This document shows positions 9,513 through 20,511 of a DNA stretch of 64,000 bases, piece by piece (positions within the stretch are counted from its first letter, which is position 1; each line of letters starts with the position of its first letter). The DNA comes from Sinorhizobium sojae CCBAU 05684 (lineage in GTDB: Bacteria > Pseudomonadota > Alphaproteobacteria > Rhizobiales > Rhizobiaceae). Under the pieces are notes generated by a model, which worked only from the letters and a program-made list of their open reading frames with translations, did not search any database and was not told the origin of the DNA. The translations under genes and the position numbers were made by a program. The stretch covers positions 3,327,001-3,391,000 of the forward strand of contig NZ_CP023067.1 in NCBI RefSeq assembly GCF_002288525.1, in the 5' to 3' direction.

Positions 9513-10211
9513 ATGCGTGAAATCATCTTCGATACGGAAACGACCGGTCTCGACAACCGCGAGGACCGGGTGATCGAGATTGGCGGCGTCGAGCTTGAAA
9601 ATCAGTTTCCGACGGGGCGGAGCATCCATATCTATATCAATCCCGGAGACCGAAAGGTCCATCCCGACGCGCTGGCGGTGCATGGCATCACCGACGAGTT
9701 CCTGAAGGACAAGCCATCCTTTGCCGATGTCGCCGAGGAGATCCTCGAATTCTTTGGCGATGCCCGCTGGGTCGCGCACAATGCCACCTTCGACATGGGC
9801 TTCGTCAATGCCGAGTTCGAACGGCTCGGATTGCCCCCGGTTGCCGGCGACCGGGTGACCGACACGCTGGCGCTAGCCCGCCGCAAACACCCGATGGGCC
9901 CCAATTCGCTCGATGCGCTTTGCCGACGCTACGGCATCGACAATTCCCACCGCACGAGGCACGGCGCGCTCCTCGATTCCGAGCTGCTTGCCGAAGTCTA
10001 CATCGAGATGATCGGCGGCCGGCAGGCGGCGCTTGGCCTCGTGACGAGCCAGGTCGGCGGCGTGGCGGCCGATGCCGATGATGCGCCGATCCTCGTGATC
10101 CAGCGGGAGCGGCGCCTGCAGGTCCGCTTGACCGAAGCCGATCTTGCCGCTCATGCAGCCCTCATTTCCAAAATCGGCGCAAAGGCCATCTGGGCGAAAT
10201 ATGGCGGCTGA
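9513..10211 (+). CDS. dnaQ: DNA polymerase III epsilon subunit (3'-5' proofreading exonuclease)
   Basis: Proofreading subunit of the replicative polymerase. The DEDDh exonuclease motifs are all visible: Exo I FDTETTGLD (Asp7, Glu9), Exo II HNATFDMGFV, and Exo III HGALLDSELLAEVY with the catalytic His and Asp. The ATG at 9513 is preceded by GGGGAAG and gives 232 residues; the open frame extends 36 codons further upstream without coding character. A hairpin 35 nt past the stop separates it from convergent secB. Confidence 0.95.
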   Translation: MREIIFDTETTGLDNREDRVIEIGGVELENQFPTGRSIHIYINPGDRKVHPDALAVHGITDEFLKDKPSFADVAEEILEFFGDARWVAHNATFDMGFVNAEFERLGLPPVAGDRVTDTLALARRKHPMGPNSLDALCRRYGIDNSHRTRHGALLDSELLAEVYIEMIGGRQAALGLVTSQVGGVAADADDAPILVIQRERRLQVRLTEADLAAHAALISKIGAKAIWAKYGG

Positions 10212-10243
10212 GGTTGGAAGGCTGCCTGCGCATCCGGCCAAGC

Positions 10244-10269
10244 AAAAACCCGGCTCACCGAGCCGGGTT
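10244..10269 (-). terminator. Intrinsic terminator between dnaQ and secB
   Basis: A 10-bp perfect stem, AACCCGGCTC (10247-10256) and GAGCCGGGTT (10260-10269), has a 3-nt loop. On the minus strand it runs into TTTTTG, so it is a good terminator for secB. On the plus strand it has little T-run and may serve dnaQ weakly. Confidence 0.8.
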
Positions 10270-10292
10270 CGGGATTAAAGCCTGAAAGACTT

Positions 10293-10793
10293 TTAATTGG
10301 TGCTGTTGGTATTCGCGACCTGCGAGCGGACCTTTTCCTCGGCCATGCGCTGCGCGAACATCTGCGCGAAATCGATCGGGTCGATCATCAGCGGCGGGAA
10401 GCCGCCATTGCGGGTCGCGTCGGAGACGATCTGGCGGGCGAACGGGAAGAGAAGGCGCGGGCACTCGATGAAGAGCAGCGGCAGCATGTGCTCTTGCGGG
10501 AAGCCGCTGACGCGGAACACGCCGCCATAGGCCAGTTCGACGTTGAAGAGTACCTTGTCGCCGTCCTTTGCCTCGGCATTCAGCGACAGAACGACGTCGT
10601 AATCGTTCTCTGCGAGTGGATTGGCATTGACGTTGACATTGATGTTGATCGACGGAGCCCGTTCGCGCGCCTGCAGGGAACGCGGTGCGCCGGGGTTCTC
10701 GAAGGAGAGGTCCTTGACGTACTGGGCCAGGATGTTGAGCGACGGGGTCTGCTGGGCGCCGCCATTGCCGGTGGATGCGGTGTCAGTCGTCAT
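10293..10793 (-). CDS. secB: Protein-export chaperone SecB
   Basis: Cytoplasmic tetrameric chaperone that holds preproteins unfolded and hands them to SecA. The 166-residue product has the family segments [20 protein letters not shown] and [13 protein letters not shown], and the C-terminal part [32 protein letters not shown], quoted here in full only as a family landmark of conserved Pro and Phe positions. The ATG at 10793 has AGGAAA upstream; the open frame continues a further 55 codons without coding character. Its own terminator lies just downstream. Confidence 0.97.
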   Translation of the reverse strand: MTTDTASTGNGGAQQTPSLNILAQYVKDLSFENPGAPRSLQARERAPSININVNVNANPLAENDYDVVLSLNAEAKDGDKVLFNVELAYGGVFRVSGFPQEHMLPLLFIECPRLLFPFARQIVSDATRNGGFPPLMIDPIDFAQMFAQRMAEEKVRSQVANTNSTN

Positions 10794-10961
10794 GAGAATT
10801 TCCTCGGACTTCGAATTGCTGAGGCCATCTAGCATTTCGGACCTGGGCTTACAACCCTCGGCGCCGGGACTGGTTCCTTGGAGATTTTCAGGCGCGCTCG
10901 CGCACGGCGATCGGCATCGGCAGCGCCGGGGCGGCCGGTTGAGCCACTCTGACGACATGCC

Positions 10962-11468
10962 TCATCGGGAAAGGCGGTTTGATGGTGGCGCGGACCCGTT
11001 ATCGTCGTCATCGTCCCTCGAGAATTCGTCCGCATCGAGATCGATAACCTGGCCCTGCGACCGCTCGCTCCTTGCGCCGCGCGCATTATAAAAGCCCGTC
11101 CCGGTGGTCAGAATCGTCATCCGCGACTGAAGGAAACGGGCGAGGGCGCGCCTTATCGGGGGCAGGAACAGGAATATTCCCACCGCATCGCTGATGAAGC
11201 CGGGAATGATGAGCAGGATCGCGGCGATGAAAACCAGCGCACCGCCAACGACGTCAAGACCCGGATCGATGCCCTTCCGTGCCGATTCCTGCACGCGGCG
11301 GAGCACGCCGAAGCCTTGAATGCGCAGGAGCGCGACGCCGGCGACGGCACTGAGCAGCACGAGCAGTAGCGTTGCCGCGACGCCGACCGCGCGTCCGACC
11401 ACGACGAAGCCGGCGATCTCCGCAAGCGGAAGTCCGAGAATTGTGAGAGGAATGATCAGGGAACGCAT
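10962..11468 (-). CDS. fxsA: FxsA family membrane protein
   Basis: Small cytoplasmic-membrane protein of the FxsA family, named after an E. coli protein that affects exclusion of phage T7. Its cellular role is unclear. The 168 residues include hydrophobic segments at about 4-25, 29-47 and 75-102, with LLRIQGFGVLRRVQ between them, typical of the family, and a polar acidic tail (DADEFSRDDDDD). It lies between secB and the divergent Tim44-domain gene, as in other rhizobia (from memory of the order, not checked). Confidence 0.85.
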   Translation of the reverse strand: MRSLIIPLTILGLPLAEIAGFVVVGRAVGVAATLLLVLLSAVAGVALLRIQGFGVLRRVQESARKGIDPGLDVVGGALVFIAAILLIIPGFISDAVGIFLFLPPIRRALARFLQSRMTILTTGTGFYNARGARSERSQGQVIDLDADEFSRDDDDDNGSAPPSNRLSR

Positions 11469-11590
11469 CGGGGGTGCTCACGAGAATGGAATTGGCCAAG
11501 CGACGGTTTATGGGTGCGACATCGCCATTTGAATGGTTTATCCTTGGGGACTATATGGAACAGTAATGCCAATTCTAACAGCGGTTCCGG

Positions 11591-12301
11591 GTGGAAATGG
11601 GCTCTTTTGACTTCATCACGTTTTTTTTCCTGATCGCGGCTGTGATCATCTTCCTTCAATTGCGGAGCGTTCTCGGTCGCAGGACAGGAAGCGAGCGCCC
11701 GCCGTTCGATCCCTATTCGCCGCGCGATATGGCCCAGGGCCCCGATGCCAAGGACGGCGGCAAGGTGGTTCAACTGCCCCGCCGTGAGATGAGCGAGGAA
11801 GACGAAAACCGCTATGCGGCCATCGATTCCTATGCCAAACCCGGCACGCCTTTGAACGGCCAGCTGAGAGCGATGAACGAAGCCGACCCAGAATTCGAAC
11901 CCGGTGAATTCCTCAATGGCGCGAAGATGGCTTACGAGATGATCGTCATGGCGTTCGCCGATGGCGACCGCAAGACGCTGAAAGGCCTTCTCTCCCGCGA
12001 GGTCTACGAGGGCTTCGAAGCCGCCATCGCCGAGCGCGAGGCGAAGGGGGAAGTGGTCAAATCGACCTTCGTCGGTATCGAGAAGGCCGACATCGTCCAT
12101 GCGGAACAGAAAGGCAGTGAGGCCAATATCACGGTGCGGATCATCAGCCAGCTCATCTCTGCCACCTATGACAAGCAGGGAAAGCTCATCGACGGCGATG
12201 CCGACTCCGTGGCCGAGGTCAATGATCTTTGGACCTTCGCGCGCGACGTGCGCTCGCGTGATCCGAACTGGAAGCTGATCGCCACCGAGTCCGAAAACTG
12301 A
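11591..12301 (+). CDS. Tim44/TimA-family membrane-anchored protein
   Basis: Bacterial relative of the mitochondrial import motor subunit Tim44. One N-terminal membrane segment (FDFITFFFLIAAVIIFLQL, about residues 6-24) precedes a polar linker. The C-terminal Tim44-like domain runs from about residue 90, with AYEMIVMAFADGDRKTLKGLL and VYEGFEAAIAEREAKGE. A GTG at 11591 and an ATG at 11597 are both possible starts, and ribosome-binding signals are weak. The mltA gene follows after 15 nt, suggesting a shared transcript. In bacteria the role is probably membrane-associated protein assembly, but this is not certain. Confidence 0.85.
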   Translation: MEMGSFDFITFFFLIAAVIIFLQLRSVLGRRTGSERPPFDPYSPRDMAQGPDAKDGGKVVQLPRREMSEEDENRYAAIDSYAKPGTPLNGQLRAMNEADPEFEPGEFLNGAKMAYEMIVMAFADGDRKTLKGLLSREVYEGFEAAIAEREAKGEVVKSTFVGIEKADIVHAEQKGSEANITVRIISQLISATYDKQGKLIDGDADSVAEVNDLWTFARDVRSRDPNWKLIATESEN

Positions 12302-12316
12302 CCGCACGGGGCGACG

Positions 12317-13435
12317 ATGGCCTTTGATCTCGAGCCGGTCGCATTTTCCGACCTGCCCGGTTGGCAGGAGGACGATCCCGCACCGGTGATCGCCGCGCTT
12401 CGCCGCTGCCACCATCACGTGACGATGGTTAAGCCGTACAGAACCGGCTCTCTCGGCATTTCAGTCGACGATCTCCTGCCTGCCCTCGAGGCGGCCGGTG
12501 CGGATAGTTCGGACGCGAAGCGGGCGCGCGCCTTCTTTGAAGAGCATTTCGCGCCCTTCCGAATTCGGCCCGACGGGAGACAAGCGGGCTTCGTGACGGC
12601 TTTCTACGAGCCGGAGATCGAGGTGCGCGCGACTGCGGTCGATGATTTCCGCTTTCCTTTCTACCGCCGTCCGGCTGACCTTGTCGACATCGACGCCGAT
12701 AACCGGCCTGACGGCATGGACCCCTGTTTCGCCTTCGGCCGGCTGTCCGATGGCTCGATCGAAGAATATCCGGACCGCCAAGCGATCGAGGAGGGGTTCC
12801 TTGCCGGCGGCGGGCTCGAAATCGCCTATGCCCGCTCGAAGGTCGATGTGTTCTTCGCCCATGTGCAGGGGGCTGCCCGGCTCATCTATCCGGACGGCAC
12901 GCGCCGTCGCATCACCTATGCGGCGAAGACGGGGCATCGTTTTTCCGCGATCGGCAAGCTGCTCATCGAGCGCGGCGAGATCGCAGCGGCGACGGTGTCG
13001 ATGGCGAGCATACGGGGCTGGCTTGCCGCCAACCCGGACCGGGTCGACGAGGTCCTGTGGCATAACCGCTCGTTCATCTTCTTCCGCGAGGCACCCGTAG
13101 AAAATGAAGATCTCGGCCCGATTGCCGCCGCCAAGGTCCCGCTCGAGCCGGGGCGTTCTCTCGCGGTCGACCGCCTCATCCACACTTTCGGCGTGCCGTT
13201 CTATATCGCAAGCGAGAGCCTGACCCATCTCGGCGCGGGACGACCTTTCGCCCGGCTGATGCTGGCGCTCGACACAGGCTCGGCCATTGTCGGCCCGGCA
13301 CGCGGCGACATCTTCACCGGTTCCGGCGAGGCCGCCGGCGCTCTTGCCGGCTCGGTGCGCAACGATGCGGACTTCTTCATCTTCATACCGCGCGCGGCGG
13401 CGGCCAGGTATCGCCGCGGGTATCGCCATGGCTAG
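12317..13435 (+). CDS. mltA: Membrane-bound lytic murein transglycosylase A family protein
   Basis: Cleaves the MurNAc-GlcNAc bond of peptidoglycan with formation of 1,6-anhydro-MurNAc. The 372-residue product has the MltA domain (FVTAFYEPEIEVRA, SVQG-like AHVQGAARLIYPDG, SMASIRGWLAANP) and the C-terminal 3D domain LALDTGSAIVGPARGDIFTG with the conserved aspartates. Oddly, no signal peptide or lipobox is visible at the N-terminus (MAFDLEPVAFSDLPGWQ), although the enzyme must act outside the cytoplasm. Only 15 nt separate it from the upstream gene, so a missed upstream start is unlikely. It overlaps smr by 8 nt. Confidence 0.92.
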   Translation: MAFDLEPVAFSDLPGWQEDDPAPVIAALRRCHHHVTMVKPYRTGSLGISVDDLLPALEAAGADSSDAKRARAFFEEHFAPFRIRPDGRQAGFVTAFYEPEIEVRATAVDDFRFPFYRRPADLVDIDADNRPDGMDPCFAFGRLSDGSIEEYPDRQAIEEGFLAGGGLEIAYARSKVDVFFAHVQGAARLIYPDGTRRRITYAAKTGHRFSAIGKLLIERGEIAAATVSMASIRGWLAANPDRVDEVLWHNRSFIFFREAPVENEDLGPIAAAKVPLEPGRSLAVDRLIHTFGVPFYIASESLTHLGAGRPFARLMLALDTGSAIVGPARGDIFTGSGEAAGALAGSVRNDADFFIFIPRAAAARYRRGYRHG

Positions 13436-13991
13436 GGACAGGAAGCTCTCGCCGGAGGACCGCATCCTGTGGGGCAAGGTCGCGCGCTCGACGCGGCCGA
13501 TGCCCGGCCGGCTGGAGGAACTCACGGACTTGCTCAAAGAGGAAGAGCAGCCGCCAGCCGCTCCGGCGCCCAAGCAGACGAGCCTGTCACCGTCCGCGTC
13601 GGCAAAGGCCGAGCCTGGCTTCAGGCCGAGCGGCAGGCCCGAACACCGCCACCACCCGCTCGAACGGCCGGTCAAGCGTAAGCTCTCCACGGGAAGGCTG
13701 ACGCTTGAAGCACGGATCGACCTGCATGGAATGATCCAGAGCGAGGCGCATGGGCTGCTCTTGCAGTTTCTCATCAAGGCGCATGAGCGGGGGCTCAGGC
13801 ATGTGCTTGTCATCACCGGCAAGGGCACCTCGCTCGGCAGCGACGGCGCCTTGAAACGGGCGGTGCCGCTCTGGTTTTCGCTGCCGGAATTCCGGCCGCT
13901 GATTTCGTCCTACGAGCCGGCTGCGAGGAATCATGGCGGCGAGGGCGCCCTTTATGTGCGCCTCGCCCGTTTCAAAAGTCATGCGTCATGA
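13428..13991 (+). CDS. Smr/MutS2-domain protein (DNA endonuclease SmrA-like)
   Basis: Small protein with a C-terminal Smr domain, a fold linked to nucleic acid nicking or ribosome rescue in different families. The Smr core starts RIDLHGMIQSEAHGLLLQF at about residue 97 and contains the HVLVITGKG loop. The first 90 residues are polar, proline-rich and probably disordered. The ATG at 13428 overlaps the end of mltA; a longer frame upstream is inside mltA and rejected. The stop overlaps the next gene (ATGA). Substrate is unknown. Confidence 0.88.
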   Translation: MARDRKLSPEDRILWGKVARSTRPMPGRLEELTDLLKEEEQPPAAPAPKQTSLSPSASAKAEPGFRPSGRPEHRHHPLERPVKRKLSTGRLTLEARIDLHGMIQSEAHGLLLQFLIKAHERGLRHVLVITGKGTSLGSDGALKRAVPLWFSLPEFRPLISSYEPAARNHGGEGALYVRLARFKSHAS

Positions 13992-14365
13992 CGCCCTTCG
14001 GCGAGGCGATGCGTGAACTGCGCCGCCGCAAGGGCGTCTCGCAAAAGGAGATGGCGGCGGCCATAGGGGTTTCCCCGGCCTATCTTTCGGCGCTCGAACA
14101 TGGCAAGAGGGGCTCGCCGAGCTTCGACTTCCTGCAGCGCGTCGCCGGTTACTTCAACGTGATCTGGGACGAGGCGGAAGAGCTCTTCCAGATTGCCCGG
14201 ATTTCCGATCCTCGGGTGGTGCTCGACACCTCCGGCCTGCCGCCCGGCCACACGGCCTTTGCCAACCGCTTGAGCGAGCGAATTCGCAACCTGTCGGCTG
14301 AGGCCATCGAGGCCATGGAAGATATTTTGGAAAAAGCCACGTTTCCTGATAATGACAGGGGATGA
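13988..14365 (+). CDS. XRE-family transcriptional regulator
   Basis: A 125-residue helix-turn-helix protein. The HTH covers about residues 6-60, with SQKEMAAAIGVSPAYLSALEHGKRG as its core (Q, A, Y and E at the usual positions). The rest has no recognised sensor domain and ends in a short helical region. It is translationally coupled to the smr gene (4-nt overlap) and followed by a hairpin. Targets are unknown. Confidence 0.88.
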   Translation: MTPFGEAMRELRRRKGVSQKEMAAAIGVSPAYLSALEHGKRGSPSFDFLQRVAGYFNVIWDEAEELFQIARISDPRVVLDTSGLPPGHTAFANRLSERIRNLSAEAIEAMEDILEKATFPDNDRG

Positions 14366-14372
14366 AGCCCGC

Positions 14373-14403
14373 CCCGACCCCGTGATCCTACGGGTCGGGA
14401 TTT
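14373..14403 (+). terminator. Probable terminator after the XRE gene
   Basis: CCCGACCC (14373-14380) pairs with GGGTCGGG (14392-14399), with a further CGT/ACG extension, and is followed by ATTT. It ends the mltA-smr-XRE transcript before gyrB. The T-run is short. Confidence 0.5.
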
Positions 14404-14446
14404 GGAACCCTTGGACAAATTTTCTATAGTCCGCGAGGCATCCCGC

Positions 14447-14471
14447 GTTGTGATTCGCACCGAATCAGAAC
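14447..14471. promoter_or_regulatory. Dyad in the gyrB upstream region
   Basis: TGATTCG (14451-14457) and CGAATCA (14461-14467) are perfect arms around CAC. With one mismatch the dyad extends to GTT and AAC at the ends. It lies 31 nt before the gyrB start codon and could be an operator or an mRNA leader hairpin. It contains two GANTC sites, one in each arm (GATTC and GAATC). Confidence 0.45.
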
Positions 14472-14495
14472 GTTCGAAAACCTGGAAAGACCTGA

Positions 14496-16936
<2,441 letters not shown>

Positions 16937-16937
<1 letters not shown>

Positions 16938-17033
16938 CGCATCGGACTGAAAATCGTGCCCGATTTCGGAAAGCACGATGCCCAGATTTAAAGAGTTACA
17001 GCGACCTTTGCGCTTCTGAAAAGACGCGGGGCG
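16937..17033 (+). repeat. Dispersed intergenic repeat, family 1, copy D
   Basis: Most complete copy: GACGCATCGGACTGAAAATC, then CCGATTTCGGAAAGCACGATG, AAGAGTTACAGCGACC and TCTGAAAAGACGCGGGGCGC. It starts at the gyrB stop codon and accounts for most of the gap to the convergent nitroreductase gene. Confidence 0.6.
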
Positions 17034-17113
17034 CTAAGTTCTCGGCCGGACTGGCTTGCTGCAAGGACAGCGCGGAGCAGCGGCGCGCTCCGCGCACTTT
17101 TGATTTGAACTTT

Positions 17114-17710
17114 TCAATCGGCCCTGAAGCGGCCTTCGAAGACGAATTCGCCGATCGGTTTGCGCTGACTCGGCTTTTCGCGTTCACGCAGATCGTCCGG
17201 CAGGGTAGAGGGTTCGGCGAGCTTTCCGATCGCCACGGCGGCCTCGACCCGATGGTGTTCCGGCACTTCGAGCGCCTTTATTGCCTTGTCGCGATCGATC
17301 CCCGCCATCGCATGCGCATGCCAACCGGCCAACTGCGTCTGCAGCGCCAGCGCGAACCAGGCGGCGCCGGTGTCGAAGGCATGCGTCGAGGCGGGGCGGA
17401 CCTCACCGCTCGAGGTCACCCGGTGGGTCTTCGAAAGGATGACGACGAGCGCCGAGGCGTTCTTCGCCCAGCGCTGGTTGCCCTCGTCGAGCGTGCTCAG
17501 CAGGCGGGCGAAGGAGTCGGTGCCGCGCCGGGCATAGATGAAGCGCCAGGGTTGGAGATTGCTCGCCGAAGGCGCCCAGCGTGCGGCTTCGAAGAGCGCT
17601 AGCAGTTCCTCTTTGCCGATGTCCTCTCCGGTGAAGGCACGCGGCGACCAGCGTTCCAGAAAGATCGAGTGGATCGGGTGGTCGGCTTTTCTGTGGTTGA
17701 TTTCTGTCAC
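17114..17710 (-). CDS. Nitroreductase family protein
   Basis: FMN-dependent NAD(P)H oxidoreductase of the nitroreductase superfamily, 198 residues. The N-terminal ERWSPRAFTGEDI and AARWAPSASNLQPWRFIYARRG segments are the FMN and substrate contacts of the family, and AAVAIGKLAEP near residue 158 is the usual C-terminal FMN loop. It is a single gene, convergent with gyrB and divergent from gabD. Physiological substrate cannot be deduced. Confidence 0.88.
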   Translation of the reverse strand: MTEINHRKADHPIHSIFLERWSPRAFTGEDIGKEELLALFEAARWAPSASNLQPWRFIYARRGTDSFARLLSTLDEGNQRWAKNASALVVILSKTHRVTSSGEVRPASTHAFDTGAAWFALALQTQLAGWHAHAMAGIDRDKAIKALEVPEHHRVEAAVAIGKLAEPSTLPDDLREREKPSQRKPIGEFVFEGRFRAD

Positions 17711-18005
17711 GAAAAACGTCCTTGTTTTGCTTCCGAATCCCTTGGGAGGCCCTATTTACAAAGGAGTGGGCGGATTCGCGGAGCGACGCTACAGAAGATG
17801 GTGCGGCTTTGAAATGTGCTCGCTCGAAAGTGATGACCCGCGGCGCGCGGGCGAACCACTCTTTGGAGGGACGCTGCGCTCGGCATACCGATTGGTCCCT
17901 TGGCAAAGGTCCGGTTAGGAAATTTCGCGACTTGCGGCCGGAGTGATTGTCTGGCCGGAAAAAACTTGTATAAGTTCTGTAAAGTTACCGGAGGAAGGAC
18001 GCGCC
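17711..18005. other. 295-bp divergent intergenic region upstream of gabD
   Basis: No gene is supported; short frames here show no family resemblance. The only structure seen is the dyad AACTT-GTAT-AAGTT (17963-17976), 30 nt before the gabD start codon. It could overlap the gabD promoter. Confidence 0.45.
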
Positions 18006-19460
18006 ATGAATCTGAATGACCCATCGCTGTTTCGCCAGGCCGCACTCGTGGGCGAGAACTGGATCGAAGCCGACCAGAACAATTCGATCGAGGTGACGAA
18101 CCCGGCGACGGGCAAGGTGATCGGCCGCGTTCCGAAGCTCGGTGCCGCCGAGACCAGGTCCGCCATCGAAACCGCGGCGCGGGTGCAGAAGGAGTGGGCG
18201 GCAAGGACCGCCAAGGAGCGCTCTGCGGTGCTGCGCCGCTGGTTCGAGCTGATGATCGAAAACAAGGACGATCTCGGGCGAATCCTGACGACTGAGCAGG
18301 GCAAGCCGCTCGCCGAGGCGACCGGCGAGATCGTCTACGGCGCAAGCTTCATCGAGTGGTTCGCGGAAGAAGCGCGGCGCGTCTACGGTGACATCGTGCC
18401 CGGTCACCAGAAGGACAAGCGCATCCTGGTGATGAAGCAGCCGATCGGTGTCGTCGCCGCGATCACGCCCTGGAACTTCCCGAACGCAATGATCACCCGA
18501 AAGGCGGGTCCCGCCTTTGCCGCCGGCTGCGCAATGGTGCTGAAGCCGGCCGCGCAGACGCCGTTTTCGGCGATCGCCATTGCCGTGCTCGCCGAGCGCG
18601 CCGGCATGCCGCAGGGCCTCTTTTCGGTGATCACCGGTTCGGCCCGAGAGATCGGCGCCGAGATGACTTCGAACCCGACCGTGCGCAAGCTGACCTTTAC
18701 CGGTTCGACGGAGGTCGGCGCCGAGCTCTACCGGCAGAGTGCCGCGACGATCAAGAAGCTCGGCCTCGAACTCGGCGGCAACGCGCCCTTCATCGTCTTC
18801 GACGACGCCGATCTCGACGCGGCGGTCGAAGGCGCGCTGATCGCCAAGTTCCGCAACAATGGCCAGACCTGCGTCTGCGCCAATCGGCTCTATGTCCAGG
18901 ACGGCGTCTACGAGGCCTTTTCGGAGAAGCTCGCCGCCGCCGTCGCCAAGCTCAAGACCGGTAACGGCATGGAAGACGGGGTCATCCTCGGGCCGCTGAT
19001 CGATAAGTCGGCGCTGGAGAAGGTCGAGGAACATGTTGCCGACGCCCTTTCGAAGGGCGCCCGCGTCGTCCAGGGCGGCAGGCGCCATGCACTCGGCGGC
19101 ACCTTCTACGAGGCGACAGTGCTCGCCGAGGTCACACAGGCGATGGCTGTCGCGCGGGAGGAAACCTTCGGCCCGGTGGCGCCTCTCTTTCGCTTCAAGG
19201 ACGAGGCGGATGTCATCAGGCAGGCCAACGACACGGAATTCGGCCTTGCTTCCTATTTCTATGCGAAGGATCTCGCGCGCGTGTTCCGCGTGGCCGAAGC
19301 GCTGGAATACGGCATGGTCGGTGTCAATACGGGGCTGATTTCCACCGCCGAAGCGCCTTTCGGCGGCGTCAAGCTCTCCGGTCTCGGCCGTGAGGGTTCG
19401 AAATACGGGATCGAGGAATTCACCGAGGTCAAATATGTCTGCCTCGGCGGCATCGCCTGA
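18006..19460 (+). CDS. gabD: NAD(P)+-dependent succinate-semialdehyde dehydrogenase
   Basis: Oxidises succinate semialdehyde to succinate in GABA catabolism. The 484-residue protein has the aldehyde dehydrogenase landmarks [44 protein letters not shown] with the catalytic Glu, and [15 protein letters not shown] with the catalytic Cys. Similarity to E. coli GabD is close over the whole length, including the ends ([21 protein letters not shown]). The ATG at 18006 follows GGAGGAAGG. An intrinsic terminator follows, so it is probably separate from the sugar cluster downstream. Confidence 0.94.
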   Translation: MNLNDPSLFRQAALVGENWIEADQNNSIEVTNPATGKVIGRVPKLGAAETRSAIETAARVQKEWAARTAKERSAVLRRWFELMIENKDDLGRILTTEQGKPLAEATGEIVYGASFIEWFAEEARRVYGDIVPGHQKDKRILVMKQPIGVVAAITPWNFPNAMITRKAGPAFAAGCAMVLKPAAQTPFSAIAIAVLAERAGMPQGLFSVITGSAREIGAEMTSNPTVRKLTFTGSTEVGAELYRQSAATIKKLGLELGGNAPFIVFDDADLDAAVEGALIAKFRNNGQTCVCANRLYVQDGVYEAFSEKLAAAVAKLKTGNGMEDGVILGPLIDKSALEKVEEHVADALSKGARVVQGGRRHALGGTFYEATVLAEVTQAMAVAREETFGPVAPLFRFKDEADVIRQANDTEFGLASYFYAKDLARVFRVAEALEYGMVGVNTGLISTAEAPFGGVKLSGLGREGSKYGIEEFTEVKYVCLGGIA

Positions 19461-19468
19461 TGTCCTGG

Positions 19469-19503
19469 ACCGGCCGGAAAGCTCTGGCCGGTTTTTTCTT
19501 TTG
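19469..19503 (+). terminator. Intrinsic terminator of gabD
   Basis: ACCGGCC (19469-19475) pairs with GGCCGGT (19486-19492), followed by a run of six T including the stem end and then CTTTT. It begins 9 nt past the gabD stop codon. Confidence 0.85.
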
Positions 19504-19539
19504 CCGGTAAGAAGCTTGGTGAATGCCGGTATTCCTCGA

Positions 19540-19650
19540 CACATCCCCTCTCCGTTTGCAGGCAGAGCGGGTTTTTAAACAAGCGGCGCCGCTTGCCCTT
19601 CTCCCCCGCAAGCGTGGAGATGCCGGCAGGCGGATGAGGGACGTTCGACT
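19540..19650 (-). repeat. Palindromic intergenic repeat, family 2, copy A (eroded)
   Basis: The minus strand reads CCCTCATCCGCCTGCCGGC, then a GC-rich pair of arms, AGAAGGGCAAGCGGCGCC, and further on GGAGAGGGGATG. The same series of blocks appears at 23098-23222. It resembles rhizobial intergenic mosaic elements. It sits between gabD and the aldolase gene. Confidence 0.6.
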
Positions 19651-19696
19651 GGCGATCTGAGGTGTCCGCATGGACGGATGTTAAAGGAGTGTGCCT

Positions 19697-20497
19697 ATGC
19701 CGGCCCCGAAGAACCCCTTTAAAGCGGCACTACGCGAAAGGCGCTTCCAGCTCGGTCTCTGGGTAGCGCTTGCCAGCCCCTATGCCGCCGAAGTGGTCGC
19801 CGGCAGCGGTTACGACTGGCTGCTGATCGACGGCGAGCATGCGCCGAACGACCTGCCGCTGCTTGCCGCGCAATATCGCGCGATCGCGGGGCGGGGCAGC
19901 CATCCGATCGTTCGCCTTCCCGTCGGCGACACGGCGCTCATCAAGCAGGTCCTCGACACCGGCGTCCAAACGCTGCTCATCCCCATGGTCGACAGCGTCG
20001 AGCAGGCACGGCAGCTCGTACGCGCCGTGCGCTATCCGCCGCAGGGCGTCCGCGGTGTCGGTGCGGCTTTGGGTCGAGCCACAAATTTCAGCCGGATCAC
20101 CGACTATCTCGAGAACGCGAACGAGGAGATCTGCCTGCTGCTGCAAATAGAGAGCCGGGCAGGCCTCGCAGCGATCGACGAGATCGCGGCGCTCGACGGC
20201 GTCGACGGCCTGTTCATCGGCCCGGCGGACCTGGCGGCCGATATGGGTCATCTTGGAAATCCAGGCCATCCCGAGGTGCGCGCGGCGATCATCGACGGCT
20301 TCAGCCGAATCAGGAGTGCCGGCAGGGCGCGCGGCATCCTGACCCTTGATCCTGCCCAGGCGCGCGATTATCGCGAACTCGGTGCCGACTACATGGCGAT
20401 CGGCACCGATGTGACGCTGCTCGTCAGCGCCAGCGAGCGTCTGCGCCGGGAATTTCTTGGCCAGACCGCGCCGGACGGCGTTGAATCCGGCTACTGA
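19697..20497 (+). CDS. HpcH/HpaI-family class II aldolase (2-keto-3-deoxy sugar acid type)
   Basis: Predicted metal-dependent pyruvate aldolase cleaving a 2-keto-3-deoxy acid into pyruvate and an aldehyde. The active-site parts are visible: catalytic His in LLIDGEHAPND, metal ligands Glu in LLQIESRAGL and Asp in FIGPADLAADMG, and the Arg-containing GVGAALGRATNF loop. I chose the ATG at 19697 (266 residues), 8 nt after AAAGGAG; a GTG at 19691 is too close to that site. It faces the GntR-type regulator and belongs by context to the sugar-acid pathway downstream, where it could cleave 2-keto-3-deoxy-L-fuconate to pyruvate and L-lactaldehyde. The exact substrate is inferred. Confidence 0.88.
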   Translation: MPAPKNPFKAALRERRFQLGLWVALASPYAAEVVAGSGYDWLLIDGEHAPNDLPLLAAQYRAIAGRGSHPIVRLPVGDTALIKQVLDTGVQTLLIPMVDSVEQARQLVRAVRYPPQGVRGVGAALGRATNFSRITDYLENANEEICLLLQIESRAGLAAIDEIAALDGVDGLFIGPADLAADMGHLGNPGHPEVRAAIIDGFSRIRSAGRARGILTLDPAQARDYRELGADYMAIGTDVTLLVSASERLRREFLGQTAPDGVESGY

Positions 20498-20511
20498 TCA
20501 TTGAAACAGGA

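Noticed and set aside
18006..19460. gabD as a lactaldehyde dehydrogenase of the neighbouring sugar pathway
   Set aside because: End-to-end resemblance to E. coli GabD and an intrinsic terminator between it and the sugar cluster favour an independent succinate-semialdehyde dehydrogenase.
17985..19544. 519-codon open frame antisense to gabD
   Set aside because: Mirror frame of gabD; translation lacks any family resemblance.
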